A DNA stretch of 64,000 bases from Kribbella catacumbae DSM 19601. GTDB taxonomy: Bacteria; Actinomycetota; Actinomycetes; Propionibacteriales; Kribbellaceae. Where the stretch lies: the NCBI RefSeq assembly GCF_000372465.1, contig NZ_AQUZ01000002.1, positions 296,998 to 360,997 of the forward strand. The letters run 5' to 3'. Under the pieces are notes generated by a model. The model saw only the letters and a program-made list of their open reading frames with translations, had not been told where the DNA came from and ran no database searches. Below are positions 18,651 to 27,028 of this stretch, piece by piece. The position numbers and the translations under genes were made by a program. Every line of letters begins with the position of its first letter. Position 1 is the stretch's first letter.

Positions 18651-19550
18651 TGGCCCGTACTCCGATCCGCCTGGCACGCCAGGCGGCCTCGCTGCTGACC
18701 GTCATCGCGGTCACCATCGGTTTCGCCGGGTACGCCGGTGGCGGCGAGCGCGACGTACTGCGAGCCTGTGGCGCCGACCCCGGTACGACGATCATGTCGC
18801 GGCGTACGCTGATGGCGAACTGGCTCGCGCCGGCCACCAACTCGCTCAGCAAGTACCACCAGATCGGCGACTCTCAGGAGGTCGCGGTCAGCCCGTACCC
18901 CGATACGCCGCTGGAGTACGCCGGGTCGCGCGGGACCCAGGGTGTGCAGCTCACGCAGAAGGTCGGGATCTACTCGGCGGGGTACGTGTTCGGGCGGAGC
19001 GGCTGGGGCGAGAAGCGGCCGTTCGGCCAGGAGGCGGCGTACAGCATCCGCTTCGGTCCGGCGCCGGCGTTCCACGGGCACAGCGACCACATGAGCATCA
19101 CGTACACCGCGTTCGGGCGTGACATCGACCCCGCAGGACTTCCAGGCGTTGTGGCATCTGCCGAGCGACCAGAAGGTGACGGTGGTGTCGCCGACGGCTG
19201 CTGTCGCGCAGAAGCCGGGCGATCGGACGAAGACTCTCCTGCTCCAGATCCCTTACCAGCAGAAGCTTCCGTCGTCGGGAGCGCTGACGGTCAAGCAAGG
19301 CCAGACGGATCCGGTCCAGGGCTGGCACTACGACAACATCTTCACCCGCGAACCGGCCCCGGCCGTCTCCTTCAACCGCACCGGCACGGCGACCACGATC
19401 CTCTCCGTGATCGCCCCGGTGTCGTCCACCGCCAACGTCAGCTACACGACCCGGTGGTCCAAGGACACCTACGCGGTCACCTTCACCATCGCCGGCCGCA
19501 AAACCACCATCGGCATCACCCCGGGCGGCGCGATCTACCGGGTCCGCTGA
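18650..19550 (+). pseudogene. Tandem copy of the heparinase-family lyase, with two large deletions and a frameshift
   Basis: ATG 18650 overlaps the upstream stop (TGATG) and starts a fresh signal peptide (MARTPIRLARQAASLLTVIA). It jumps straight to DVLRACGADPGTTIMSRRTL, matching the upstream protein from its ACGASAGTTINTRRALLANW, so the whole toroid domain (about 280 residues) is gone. The frame runs through FHGHSDHMSITYTAFGRD near 19125. The next matching segment, DFQALWHLPSDQK, is in a different frame with about 100 residues missing. The tail ends normally at 19550. It cannot encode an active lyase. Confidence 0.8.
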
Positions 19551-19557
19551 ACCCTGG

Positions 19558-19926
19558 TCAGAGCTCGGCTGGGCTCATTTCGAGGCAGAACTCGTTGCCT
19601 TCGGGGTCCTTGAGGGTCACCCAGCCGCGGCCGTTGGGTTTGCGGTGGTCCTCGTGGATGGTGGCGCCGAGGGTGAGGACGCGGGTGACCTCCTCGTCGC
19701 GGGTGCGGTCGGTGGGTTGCCAGTCGATGTGCAGGCGGTTCTTGACAGTCTTGGCGTCGGGGACCGCGATGAAGAGCATGCCGGGCACGGGGGCCGGCGC
19801 CTCGATCAGTACCTCGGTGTCGCCGGGGGCGTCCTCGGCGGAGACGGGCCAGCCGGTGACCTTGCTCCAGAAGGTCGCCAGCTCGTACGGGTTGGCGCAG
19901 TCGAATGTCACGTGCCTCAGAATCAT
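19558..19926 (-). CDS. VOC family protein
   Basis: ATG 19926 is preferred over TTG 19935. The 122-residue product starts MILRHVTFDCANPYELATFW and carries SKVTGWPVSAED, AKTVKNRLHIDWQPTDRTRD and the C-terminal VTLKDPEGNEFCLEMS. This is the short VOC group that shares the KNR-x-H-x-D strand with the 1516 and 8941 proteins. It converges on the lyase pseudogene with a 7-bp gap. The substrate is unknown. Confidence 0.85.
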   Translation of the reverse strand: MILRHVTFDCANPYELATFWSKVTGWPVSAEDAPGDTEVLIEAPAPVPGMLFIAVPDAKTVKNRLHIDWQPTDRTRDEEVTRVLTLGATIHEDHRKPNGRGWVTLKDPEGNEFCLEMSPAEL

Positions 19927-20067
19927 GGCGGTCAATCTAGACCGCTTCGTCCCCGTGACGCCGCTGGATTACTGCGCCTGAGCCGGCTGCCGCCGAGGTC
20001 TCGAAAAGTGTCCGGGGCCGGGTCTAGTGTGCGAGCCGTCAGGAGAAAATGAGGTTAGGAGTATGTG

Positions 20068-20481
20068 ATGTCATCTCGACTCAACCCGTACATCAGCTAC
20101 GACGGGAACGCCCGGCAGGCCTTCGAGTTCTACCAGGCGGTGTTCGGCGGCGAGCTGGCGATGAACACGTTCGGGGAGTTCGGCGCGGCGGAGGGCGGCG
20201 GCGCCGACAAGATCATGCACGCGATGCTCGAGACGCCACAGGGCTACACCCTGATGGGCTCGGACACTCCGGCGGAGCTGGAGTTCAAGGCGGGCACCAC
20301 GATGTCGGTCAGCCTGAGCGGCGACAACGCCGACGAGCTCCGCGGCTTCTACGACAAGCTGTCCGACGGCGGCACAGTGACCATGCCCCTGGAAAAGCAG
20401 ATGTGGGGCGACGAGTTCGGCATGGTCAACGACCAGTTCGGCGTCACCTGGATGATCAACATCGCCCAGCCACAGAGCTGA
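20068..20481 (+). CDS. PhnB-like VOC family protein
   Basis: AGGAG at 20057-20061 fixes the start at ATG 20068 (MSSRLNPYISYDGNARQAFE). The 137-residue protein has the PhnB/YjdN layout: FYQAVFGGELAMNTFGEF, IMHAMLETPQGYTLMGSD and the C-terminal WGDEFGMVNDQFGVTWMINI. Family members are often called DNA-binding or 3-demethylubiquinone methyltransferase-like by old annotation, but their true reaction is unknown. It stands alone between an intergenic promoter region and the convergent DUF2199 gene. Confidence 0.9.
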   Translation: MSSRLNPYISYDGNARQAFEFYQAVFGGELAMNTFGEFGAAEGGGADKIMHAMLETPQGYTLMGSDTPAELEFKAGTTMSVSLSGDNADELRGFYDKLSDGGTVTMPLEKQMWGDEFGMVNDQFGVTWMINIAQPQS

Positions 20482-20563
20482 GCTGGTGACTGACCCGTCA
20501 CGCCTCCCGGACGAGCGGCAGGCGGAGTACCGGCACGATCTACCGGCCCTCGCAGGACGGTCG

Positions 20564-21052
20564 CTAGGGAAGGGCTTCGTCGTGGGGCCAGGTTTCAGCG
20601 AGGACGCGGGTCAGTAGCGGGTCGTCGGAGGAGGTGCAGACCGGGGTCGTGTCCTGGTCGAGGACGGTTGCGACGACTGGGACGCCGAGGAGATCCCAGG
20701 GGTCGATCCGGTTCGCGAGCCTGCCGTCGAGGCGTAGGTCGAGGTAGGCAGGGGAGTCGTCCCACCAGACGGCGAAGGCCTGCTGGAGTTGGTCCGGGTG
20801 GACGCCGACCCAGACGCCGTAGGTCAGCTTGTGGCCGCCCTCGAGCTGGACCGGTAGCAGGGCGCGGACGAAGGCACCGAAGCCATCGGCCTGCAGCATC
20901 ACCGATTCGGTTGGGGTCTGGTGGCTCATCCACAGGCCTGGCAGTTGCTCCCAGTCCGGTAAGTCGTAGAGCGGCGTGGGGAGCTGGAAACGGATGTGGC
21001 GATCGTGAGCGTCGGTGGGCCGGCCGCACGTTGGGCAGGTTTCAGTGGGCAC
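20564..21052 (-). CDS. DUF2199 domain-containing protein
   Basis: The 162-residue protein starts MPTETCPTCGRPTDAHDRHI, has a CxxC knuckle (CPTCG) likely to bind zinc, then RFQLPTPLYDLPDWEQLPGL and ESVMLQADGFGAFVRALLPV, as in DUF2199 proteins. The C-terminal half has LTYGVWVGVHPDQLQQAFAV. The function is unknown. It is 16 bp downstream of the 2-hydroxyacid dehydrogenase on the same strand and could be co-transcribed with it. Confidence 0.8.
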   Translation of the reverse strand: MPTETCPTCGRPTDAHDRHIRFQLPTPLYDLPDWEQLPGLWMSHQTPTESVMLQADGFGAFVRALLPVQLEGGHKLTYGVWVGVHPDQLQQAFAVWWDDSPAYLDLRLDGRLANRIDPWDLLGVPVVATVLDQDTTPVCTSSDDPLLTRVLAETWPHDEALP

Positions 21053-21068
21053 GGGCGGGTGTCCGTGG

Positions 21069-22040
21069 TTAAGACTGCGGGTTCTGGAGGAGGGATGTGG
21101 ATTCTTGGACTGGGGTTAGTGGGGTGCCGTGGGTGAACCAGTTGTGGAGGTTGTCTACTACTAGCTGGCCCATGGCGTTGCGGGTGGGGATGCTGGCGGA
21201 GCCTACGTGCGGGAGGAGTACGGCGTTGTCCAGGGTGAGTAGGGCTGGGTGTACTGCGGGTTCGTGTTCGTAGACGTCCAGGCCGGCGCCCAGGATGGTT
21301 TTCGTGCTGAGGGCTTCCGCGAGTGCTTCCTCGTCGACGACGGTGCCGCGGGCGACGTTGATGAGGATGCCGCCGGGGCCGAGTGCTTTGAGGATTTCGG
21401 CGTCCACCAGGTGCCGGGTCTCGTCGCCGCCGGGGATGACGATCATCAGGATGTCGACAGCGCTCGCCAGCTCTAGCAGCGTCGGGTAGTACTGATAGGA
21501 AACGTCCTTCTGGCTACGGTTGTGGTACGCAACGGAGACGCCGAACGCCTGCGCACGTACCGCGATCGCCTCGCCGATCCGGCCGAGGCCGAGGATGCCC
21601 ATCGACCGGCCGTGCAGCGTGGCTGGGGTCAGCGGATAGGGCCGCTCGTTCCAGGAGCCGGCTCGCAGGTAGCGCTCGGCCTGCGGGAGTTCGCGGACAG
21701 TCATCAGCAGCAGCCCGAGGGCGGTGTCCGCGACTTCGTTGTCCAGTACGCCGGGCGTGTTCGTGACGATCACACCGCGCTCGGCGGCGGCCGTCGCGTC
21801 GATCTTGTCGTACCCGACGCCGAAGCTGGCGACGAGTCGCAGCGCAGGCAGCTTGTCGAGGAACGCGCCGTCGATCGTCGTACCGCCGGTGGCGACCGCC
21901 GTGATCTCCTTCGCCCGCTCAGCCAGTACTGCGTCCGGATCGTCCTCTTCCCACAGCCGGATCACGTCGAAGTGCTCTGCGGTCCCGGTCAGCACGGTCT
22001 CATTCATCGGCCCGGGCATCAGAACGGTAGGACGTGACAT
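21069..22040 (-). CDS. D-isomer 2-hydroxyacid dehydrogenase family protein
   Basis: The start is ATG 22040 (MSRPTVLMPGPMNETVLTGT), with GGGAG five bases upstream. The 323-residue protein has the NAD(P)-binding motif MGILGLGRIGEAIAVRAQAF (about residues 145-165) and the three catalytic signatures: NVARGTVVDEEALAEAL (Arg), GAGLDVYEHEPAVHP (Glu) and NAVLLPHVGSAS (His). It resembles glyoxylate/hydroxypyruvate or phenylpyruvate reductases; the substrate cannot be assigned. The DUF2199 gene follows. Confidence 0.9.
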   Translation of the reverse strand: MSRPTVLMPGPMNETVLTGTAEHFDVIRLWEEDDPDAVLAERAKEITAVATGGTTIDGAFLDKLPALRLVASFGVGYDKIDATAAAERGVIVTNTPGVLDNEVADTALGLLLMTVRELPQAERYLRAGSWNERPYPLTPATLHGRSMGILGLGRIGEAIAVRAQAFGVSVAYHNRSQKDVSYQYYPTLLELASAVDILMIVIPGGDETRHLVDAEILKALGPGGILINVARGTVVDEEALAEALSTKTILGAGLDVYEHEPAVHPALLTLDNAVLLPHVGSASIPTRNAMGQLVVDNLHNWFTHGTPLTPVQESTSLLQNPQS

Positions 22041-22190
22041 CGCGACTCCCGCAAAGGTTGAGGACTCAGCCACCCTATTCGGCTAGTTCACGCTCGCGCA
22101 CCCGCGAGTCCATGCGCTCGCCCGCCGACAGGGGTACCGCGGCCGCAGTACCGGCGCGCACCATCGGAGGAGACCAGTAAGGAGCCGGCC

Positions 22191-23222
22191 ATGATTATCG
22201 ACTGCGCGTACTACCGGGACGGCCATCGTCAGCACGTCGGGCCGATGTCGGTCGAGGACGCTGCCGCGCACTGCCAGCGGGGCGGATTCGTCTGGCTCGG
22301 GCTGTTCGATCCGAGTACGGAGGAGCTGGCCCAGGTCAGCAAGAGCTTCGGGCTGCACGAGCTCGCCGTCGAGGACGCGCAGACGTTCCACCTGCGGCCG
22401 AAGGTGGAGCCGTACGAAGGCGACATCCGGCTGGTCATCCTGCGCACCGCCCGGTACGACGAGGAGCGGGAGGAGGTCGACTTCGGTGAGGTGAGCGTGT
22501 TCGTCGGACCCGCGTTCGTGATCACCGTGCGGCAAGGGGTGGCGAGTGAGCTGCACGGCGCCCGGACCCGGCTGGAGCAGCGGCCTGAGCTCCTGGAGAA
22601 CGGTACGAACTCGGTGCTCTGGGCCATCCTCGACCAGGTGGTGGACGGCTACGGGCCGGTGGTGGCCGAGCTGGAACGCGACATCGAGCAGGTCGAGCGG
22701 ACGGTGTTCGCCGGGTCGGTGGCGCCGACCGAGCGGATCTACTTCCTCCGGCGCGAGGTGACCGACTTCTACCGCGCGGTGCACCCGCTGCTCGCAGTAC
22801 TGGCGACAATCGAGCGAGGTGCTCGCAACACCGGGTTGCTGCCGTACTTCCGCGACGTCCACGACCACCTCGTCCTGGTGAACGAGGAGGTCGCCGCCCA
22901 ACGGGACCTGCTCGCGACGGTGCTGGAGGCGAACATGGCGGTCATCTCGGTCGAGCAGACCAAGGTCAGCGTCCAGCAGAACGCGACCATCGAGCAGCTC
23001 ACGATCCTCGCCACGATCTTCCTGCCGCTGACCTTCGTGACCGGCTTCTTCGGCCAGAACTTCGGCTGGCTGGTCGACCACGTCGGCGCCTTCTGGAACT
23101 TCCTCCTCCTCGGCATCGGCGGTCTGCTGATCCCCTGCGTGGCCTTCTTCATCTGGTTCCGCCGCCAACGCGCCACCCGCCGTAGGCTGTCCGGTAACAA
23201 CGGAGGCAGGAGCGCGATCTAG
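22191..23222 (+). CDS. corA: CorA-family divalent-cation transporter with a GQN motif
   Basis: The 343-residue protein has a long cytoplasmic N-terminal domain (VEDAQTFHLRPKVEPYEGDI, the CorA alpha/beta funnel), a long stalk helix and two C-terminal helices: ILATIFLPLTFVTGFFGQNF and WNFLLLGIGGLLIPCVAFFI. The hallmark GMN at the end of helix 1 is replaced by GQN. CorA relatives with GxN variants exist, some being zinc exporters (ZntB), so the ion is uncertain. The last residues are basic. A small membrane protein follows five bases downstream. Confidence 0.9.
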   Translation: MIIDCAYYRDGHRQHVGPMSVEDAAAHCQRGGFVWLGLFDPSTEELAQVSKSFGLHELAVEDAQTFHLRPKVEPYEGDIRLVILRTARYDEEREEVDFGEVSVFVGPAFVITVRQGVASELHGARTRLEQRPELLENGTNSVLWAILDQVVDGYGPVVAELERDIEQVERTVFAGSVAPTERIYFLRREVTDFYRAVHPLLAVLATIERGARNTGLLPYFRDVHDHLVLVNEEVAAQRDLLATVLEANMAVISVEQTKVSVQQNATIEQLTILATIFLPLTFVTGFFGQNFGWLVDHVGAFWNFLLLGIGGLLIPCVAFFIWFRRQRATRRRLSGNNGGRSAI

Positions 23223-23226
23223 GGGT

Positions 23227-23496
23227 ATGGGATTCGACGAGCCGATCACGCGGGACCCGTTGTTCTGGATCGGCCTGGTGGCTGGGGTCGTCGCCGGAGT
23301 GGTGGGGGTGTTCGTCAACGACCTGAGCGGCGGGTACGCCGTCTGGTCCGTGATCGCCACGACGTTCAGCACCACCTGGCTGGGGACCGGGCTGTTCGGC
23401 GTACTGATCAGGGGCGTCTACCGGCGCCGGCGGGATCGGAAGGCCGACCTCGACCTGTTGATGAAAGACGGGGCTCAGCTCAAAGAATCCGAGTAG
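23227..23496 (+). CDS. Small two-helix membrane protein next to corA
   Basis: ATG 23227 starts MGFDEPITRDPLFWIGLVAG. The 89-residue protein has helix 1 (FWIGLVAGVVAGVVGVFV) and helix 2 (ATTFSTTWLGTGLFGVLIRG), then a basic tail RRRRDRKADLDLLMKDG. The 4-bp spacing suggests co-expression with corA. No domain is recognised. It may be an accessory protein of the transporter, but that is inference from spacing only. Confidence 0.6.
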   Translation: MGFDEPITRDPLFWIGLVAGVVAGVVGVFVNDLSGGYAVWSVIATTFSTTWLGTGLFGVLIRGVYRRRRDRKADLDLLMKDGAQLKESE

Positions 23497-23535
23497 AGGC
23501 CAGTAGCTGGCCGCTACCTTCGGCAGGCTGGTCTC

Positions 23536-23970
23536 ATGACGGAGAACAGAGCTGCCAGCCTGCACGCGTACTTCGGCTATCGGGACGCGGTCGCCGCGCT
23601 GCGCTGGCTCGAGGATGCCTTCGGGTTCGAGACCACGATGCAGTACCCCGACGACAAGGGCGGGATCATGCACGCCGAGGTGCGGCGTGGGGATGCGGCC
23701 TTCACCCTCTTCACCGACGAGGAGGGCTACGAGAAGTTGCCGCGCAAGGGAGACAGCGTCGGGCACGGGCTGTACATCGCGCTCGGGTCCCAGGCGGAGG
23801 TCGACGAGGTGTACGCCACCGCGACGAAGCACGGCGCCGAGTCCGTGTGGACCCCTGACAACACCGAGTGGGGCAACTACCGCTGCCGGGTCACCGACCC
23901 GGAAGGCTACGAGTGGACCTTCGGCACCCACATCCCCGGCCAGCCGGCCGGCGACTGGGCCGAGGAGTAG
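23536..23970 (+). CDS. VOC (glyoxalase) family protein
   Basis: The 144-residue protein begins MTENRAASLHAYFGYRDAVA and has LRWLEDAFGFETTMQYPDDK, IMHAEVRRGDAAFTLF, VGHGLYIALGSQAEVDEVYA and the C-terminal CRVTDPEGYEWTFGTHIPG. This is the PhnB/Glo_EDI subgroup with the characteristic final E-W-T-F-G. The substrate is unknown. It is the sixth intact VOC gene in the window. Confidence 0.9.
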   Translation: MTENRAASLHAYFGYRDAVAALRWLEDAFGFETTMQYPDDKGGIMHAEVRRGDAAFTLFTDEEGYEKLPRKGDSVGHGLYIALGSQAEVDEVYATATKHGAESVWTPDNTEWGNYRCRVTDPEGYEWTFGTHIPGQPAGDWAEE

Positions 23971-24011
23971 AGGGCTGCGCGTTACCCTCTGAGACGAGTA
24001 AGTTACTCCGC

Positions 24012-24788
24012 ATGCCCGCCACCGGTCCGCTGTATGCGTTGTACGTCCGCCGTCTCCGTTCCCAGCTCGCCGGCCGGTCGTTGCCGGAGCACATCGGTGT
24101 GGTGATGGACGGCAACCGGCGGTGGGCGCGCGGTCAGGGGCACAGCAACCCGAGCGTCGGCCACCGCCGCGGCGCCGAGCACATCGAGAACCTGCTCGGC
24201 TGGTGCGAGACGGCCGGCGTACCGCACGTCACCGTCTTCATCTGTTCGACCGAGAACCTCGCCAAGCGCGGCGACGCCGAGGTCGCGTACCTGATGGAGG
24301 TCGTCGAGGAGATCGTCGCCGGCCGCCTGGCGCAACCAGGCGGCCGCTGGCGGGTTCAGATCGCGGGCCTGCTCGACCTGCTGCCGGACAGCACGGCCCA
24401 CGCGTTGAAGAACGCGGTCGACGCGACCAGGGACTGCACCACCGGAAACCACATCACCCTGGCGATCGGGTACGGCGGACGGCAGGAAGTGGTGGAAGCG
24501 GTCCGCTCGCTACTCGAGTCAGAGGCGGAAGCGGGCAACGATCTCAGTGGCCTGGCCGACTCGCTCTCGGCCGACGACATCACCAAGCACCTCTACATCA
24601 CCGGTCAGCCGGATCCCGACCTGATCATCCGTACCAGCGGCGAACAGCGGATGTCGAACTTCCTGCTCTGGCAGAGCGCGTACTCCGAGCTCTACTTCTG
24701 CGAGGCCTACTGGCCCGCCTTCCGCGAAGTCGACTTCCTCCGAGCCCTCCGCTCCTACGCCGACCGCCACCGCCGCCGCGGCGCGTAG
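24012..24788 (+). CDS. cis-Prenyltransferase (isoprenyl transferase), Rv1086-like
   Basis: ATG 24012 (MPATGPLYALYVRRLRSQLA) begins a 258-residue protein. Region I is HIGVVMDGNRRWARGQGH, with the catalytic Asp and Arg; the C-terminal regions are PDLIIRTSGEQRMSNFLLWQ and SAYSELYFCEAYWPAFREVD. The N-terminal LYALYVRRLR segment and the ending resemble the short-chain (2Z,6E)-farnesyl diphosphate synthase Rv1086 more than the decaprenyl/undecaprenyl enzyme, a judgement from memory. It elongates an allylic diphosphate with isopentenyl diphosphate for cell-wall lipid carrier synthesis. Confidence 0.9.
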   Translation: MPATGPLYALYVRRLRSQLAGRSLPEHIGVVMDGNRRWARGQGHSNPSVGHRRGAEHIENLLGWCETAGVPHVTVFICSTENLAKRGDAEVAYLMEVVEEIVAGRLAQPGGRWRVQIAGLLDLLPDSTAHALKNAVDATRDCTTGNHITLAIGYGGRQEVVEAVRSLLESEAEAGNDLSGLADSLSADDITKHLYITGQPDPDLIIRTSGEQRMSNFLLWQSAYSELYFCEAYWPAFREVDFLRALRSYADRHRRRGA

Positions 24789-24800
24789 TACCGGCCCGTA

Positions 24801-25316
24801 CTACGGGCAGTCGTCGGTGGTGAAGTCGTCCAGAGAGGTGACTCTGTACTGCGGGGTGCTGGGCGAGGCGCCGTAGGTCGGCGGCTCGCCGTACGGGCGC
24901 CAGTCGTGGCGGACCTGGCCGGGCTTGAGGCTCTTCAGGTCGGCGAGCGTGAACTCGGTTCTGCGGCCGAGATACCTGTGCCCGTCGCCCCAGGCCTTGA
25001 CCACGAACTTGCCGGCCGCGCGTGGCTTCGGTACCGGCTGGCTCGGTCGCCACTCGTCGGTGCCGGTCAACAGCGGGATCTGGGCGACTACCGGGGCCGG
25101 CTCCTCGGTCTCGTAGAAGACCTGCGAACCCGTCTCGTCGGACAGCTCCAGTTGGCTGATGTCGGCCAGGCAGTCCTGTAGCACGATGACTGGATTGCCC
25201 GCCTTGTCGACCGTCATGCCGACAGCCGCTTGGGAGGTGCGCGGGTCGCAGGCCGTCAGTACTGTCGTCGCGCAGGCGATGACAGCGACCAAGCACGTCC
25301 GTTTCCCGCACCCCAT
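24801..25316 (-). CDS. Putative lipoprotein of unknown function
   Basis: The first 23 residues form a lipoprotein signal peptide: MGCGKRTCLVAVIACATTVL then the lipobox LTAC with Cys23. The mature part has a beta-sandwich look with VGMTVDKAGNPVIVLQDCLA (Cys), GKFVVKAWGDGHRYLG and the C-terminal DDFTTDDCP (Cys), so a disulfide is likely. It converges on the prenyltransferase with a 12-bp gap. It is probably anchored to the outer face of the membrane. The family is not recognised. Confidence 0.75.
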   Translation of the reverse strand: MGCGKRTCLVAVIACATTVLTACDPRTSQAAVGMTVDKAGNPVIVLQDCLADISQLELSDETGSQVFYETEEPAPVVAQIPLLTGTDEWRPSQPVPKPRAAGKFVVKAWGDGHRYLGRRTEFTLADLKSLKPGQVRHDWRPYGEPPTYGASPSTPQYRVTSLDDFTTDDCP

Positions 25317-25331
25317 ATTTCAGGGTAGGCG

Positions 25332-25820
25332 CTAAAGCGTGCCGAGGTCTTCGAAGATCAGCGCGGTTCGGGTGCCGAGGACCTCGGGGATGGCCTGGAG
25401 CTTTTCGAGTACTACCCGGCGGAGGCCTTCGTTGTCGGCCGCGCGGACCAGGAGGATGGCGTCGAAGTCGCCGCCGACCAGGGCCATGTGCTTGACCTCG
25501 GGGATCGCCTGGAGCTGTTCGCGCAACGCTCGCCAGGAGCTCTGGCGAAGACTGAGAGTGACGTACGCCGAAGTCGCCAGCCCGAGTTTGAGCGGGTCGA
25601 CCGTGGCGGTGAAACCGGTGATCACGCCGGTCCCGGTGAGGCGTTCGACCCGGGCGTAGGCGTTCGCGCGGGAGATGTGGATCTGGTCGGCCAGGGCCCG
25701 GATCGAGAGCCGGCCGTCCCGGCTCAGCGCCGCCACGATCTGCCGGTCGATCTCGTCGAGCGCCGGGGCGACGACCATCTGTCCAGGTTCGGTGGCAGCC
25801 ACCAATACGTCGTCGGACAT
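25332..25820 (-). CDS. bkdR: Lrp/AsnC-family regulator, probable BkdR
   Basis: The 162-residue protein has the Lrp helix-turn-helix (LDEIDRQIVAALSRDGRLSI, ALADQIHISRANAYARVERL) and the RAM effector domain (AYVTLSLRQ, IPEVKHMALVGGDFDAILLV, IPEVLGTRTALIF). It is divergent from the branched-chain oxoacid dehydrogenase genes with 117 bp between starts, the arrangement typical of BkdR regulators that respond to branched-chain amino acids. The name is inferred from context. A dyad at 25857 is the likely binding site. Confidence 0.85.
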   Translation of the reverse strand: MSDDVLVAATEPGQMVVAPALDEIDRQIVAALSRDGRLSIRALADQIHISRANAYARVERLTGTGVITGFTATVDPLKLGLATSAYVTLSLRQSSWRALREQLQAIPEVKHMALVGGDFDAILLVRAADNEGLRRVVLEKLQAIPEVLGTRTALIFEDLGTL

Positions 25821-25856
25821 TTTGCTCCCAGGGTTGGCCAGATGTTGCCGATCGTC

Positions 25857-25871
25857 CTGGGATTTTCCCAG
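25857..25871. promoter_or_regulatory. Candidate Lrp (BkdR) operator between bkdR and the bkd operon
   Basis: CTGGGATTTTCCCAG is a perfect 15-bp dyad with a TTT centre. It lies in the divergent spacer, 37 bp before the lyase-type SD of the bkd operon. A second partial copy (CTCCCAGGG) lies at about 25825-25833. Lrp proteins usually bind several such sites. I could not assign a convincing -10/-35 pair. Confidence 0.5.
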
Positions 25872-25937
25872 CTATGGATCCGAATGGCTACAAGTATGAC
25901 GATGAGGCATCCGTCCGTCTTCCGTACAGGAGGGTCC

Positions 25938-27026
25938 ATGACTACCGTCGAGGAGCGTTTGCTCCCCTCCGCCGAACCAGTCCAGCTCATCGACGAGCAC
26001 GGCGGCCGGCACGACAACCCGCAGTACGGGATGCCGGCGCCGGAGGCTCTTGTCGACGGCTACGCACAGTTGGTCGTGGGCCGCAGGATCAACGACCAGG
26101 CCAGCGCGCTCGTCCGGCAGGGCCGGCTCGCGGTCTATCCGTCGTCGCACGGCCAGGAGGCCTGCCAGGTCGCCGCCACCATGGTGCTCGGCGAGCAGGA
26201 CTGGCTGTTCCCGACGTACCGGGACACCGTGTCGATCGTCAGCCGGGGCGTCGACCCGATCGAGACGCTCACGCTGCTGCGCGGCGACTGGCACTCCGGC
26301 TACGACCCGTACGAGCACAACGTGGCGCCGCAGGCGACGCCGCTGGCGACCCAGCTGGTGCACGCCGTCGGAGTCGCGCACGCCGCGCGGCTCAAGGGCG
26401 AGGACACCGTTGTGATGGCACTCTGCGGGGACGGCGCGACGAGCGAGGGCGACTTCCACGAGGCGCTGAACTTCGCCGCCGTGTTCAAGGCGCCGGTGGT
26501 GTTCTTCATCCAGAACAACGAGTACGCGATCTCCGTCCCGCTCGCGCGGCAGACGGTCGCGCCATCCCTTGCCCACAAGGGCATCGGGTACGGCGTACCG
26601 GGAGAGCGGGCCGATGGCAACGACCTTGCCGGGCTGCTCGCAGTACTGGGTGCCGCGGTCGGCAGGGCTCGGGCTGGTGAGGGGCCGCAGTTGGTCGAGG
26701 CACACACGTATCGGGTGCAGGCGCACACGAACGCCGACGACGCGACCCGCTACCGCAACGACTCGGAGGTCACTCCGTGGTTGGAGCGCGATCCGCTGAA
26801 GCGGCTGGACGCTTACCTGTCGGCTGAAGGACTGCTTGACGACGTACGGCGGAGCGAAGCGGCGGCCGCGGCCGACAAGGTCGCAGAGGAGTTGCGGGTG
26901 GGGTTGATGCAGGAGGTGTCGCCGGATCCGGCCGAGCTGTTCGCGCATCTGTACGCGACGCCGACGCCGCAGTTGAAGGAGCAGGCCGCTTTCCTGCAGG
27001 ACGAGTTGTCGCGAGAGGAGGCCTAA
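25938..27026 (+). CDS. bkdA: Branched-chain 2-oxoacid dehydrogenase E1 component, alpha subunit
   Basis: ATG 25938 follows the strong AGGAGGG at 25928-25934. The 362-residue protein has the thiamine-diphosphate motif MALCGDGATSEGDFHEALNF ... NNEYAIS, the entry loop SSHGQEACQVAATMVLG, and the phosphorylation-loop-like TYRVQAHTNADDATRYR. It decarboxylates branched-chain 2-oxoacids (or a related 2-oxoacid) with the beta subunit encoded next. The family also includes pyruvate dehydrogenase E1 alpha; the Lrp neighbour favours branched-chain acids. Products feed branched-chain fatty acid synthesis or catabolism. Confidence 0.9.
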   Translation: MTTVEERLLPSAEPVQLIDEHGGRHDNPQYGMPAPEALVDGYAQLVVGRRINDQASALVRQGRLAVYPSSHGQEACQVAATMVLGEQDWLFPTYRDTVSIVSRGVDPIETLTLLRGDWHSGYDPYEHNVAPQATPLATQLVHAVGVAHAARLKGEDTVVMALCGDGATSEGDFHEALNFAAVFKAPVVFFIQNNEYAISVPLARQTVAPSLAHKGIGYGVPGERADGNDLAGLLAVLGAAVGRARAGEGPQLVEAHTYRVQAHTNADDATRYRNDSEVTPWLERDPLKRLDAYLSAEGLLDDVRRSEAAAAADKVAEELRVGLMQEVSPDPAELFAHLYATPTPQLKEQAAFLQDELSREEA

Positions 27027-27028
27027 CC

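Noticed and set aside
22083..23375. A 430-codon minus-strand open frame opposite corA
   Set aside because: The corA frame has clear motifs and membrane helices; the antisense product is low-complexity and lacks any recognisable motif.
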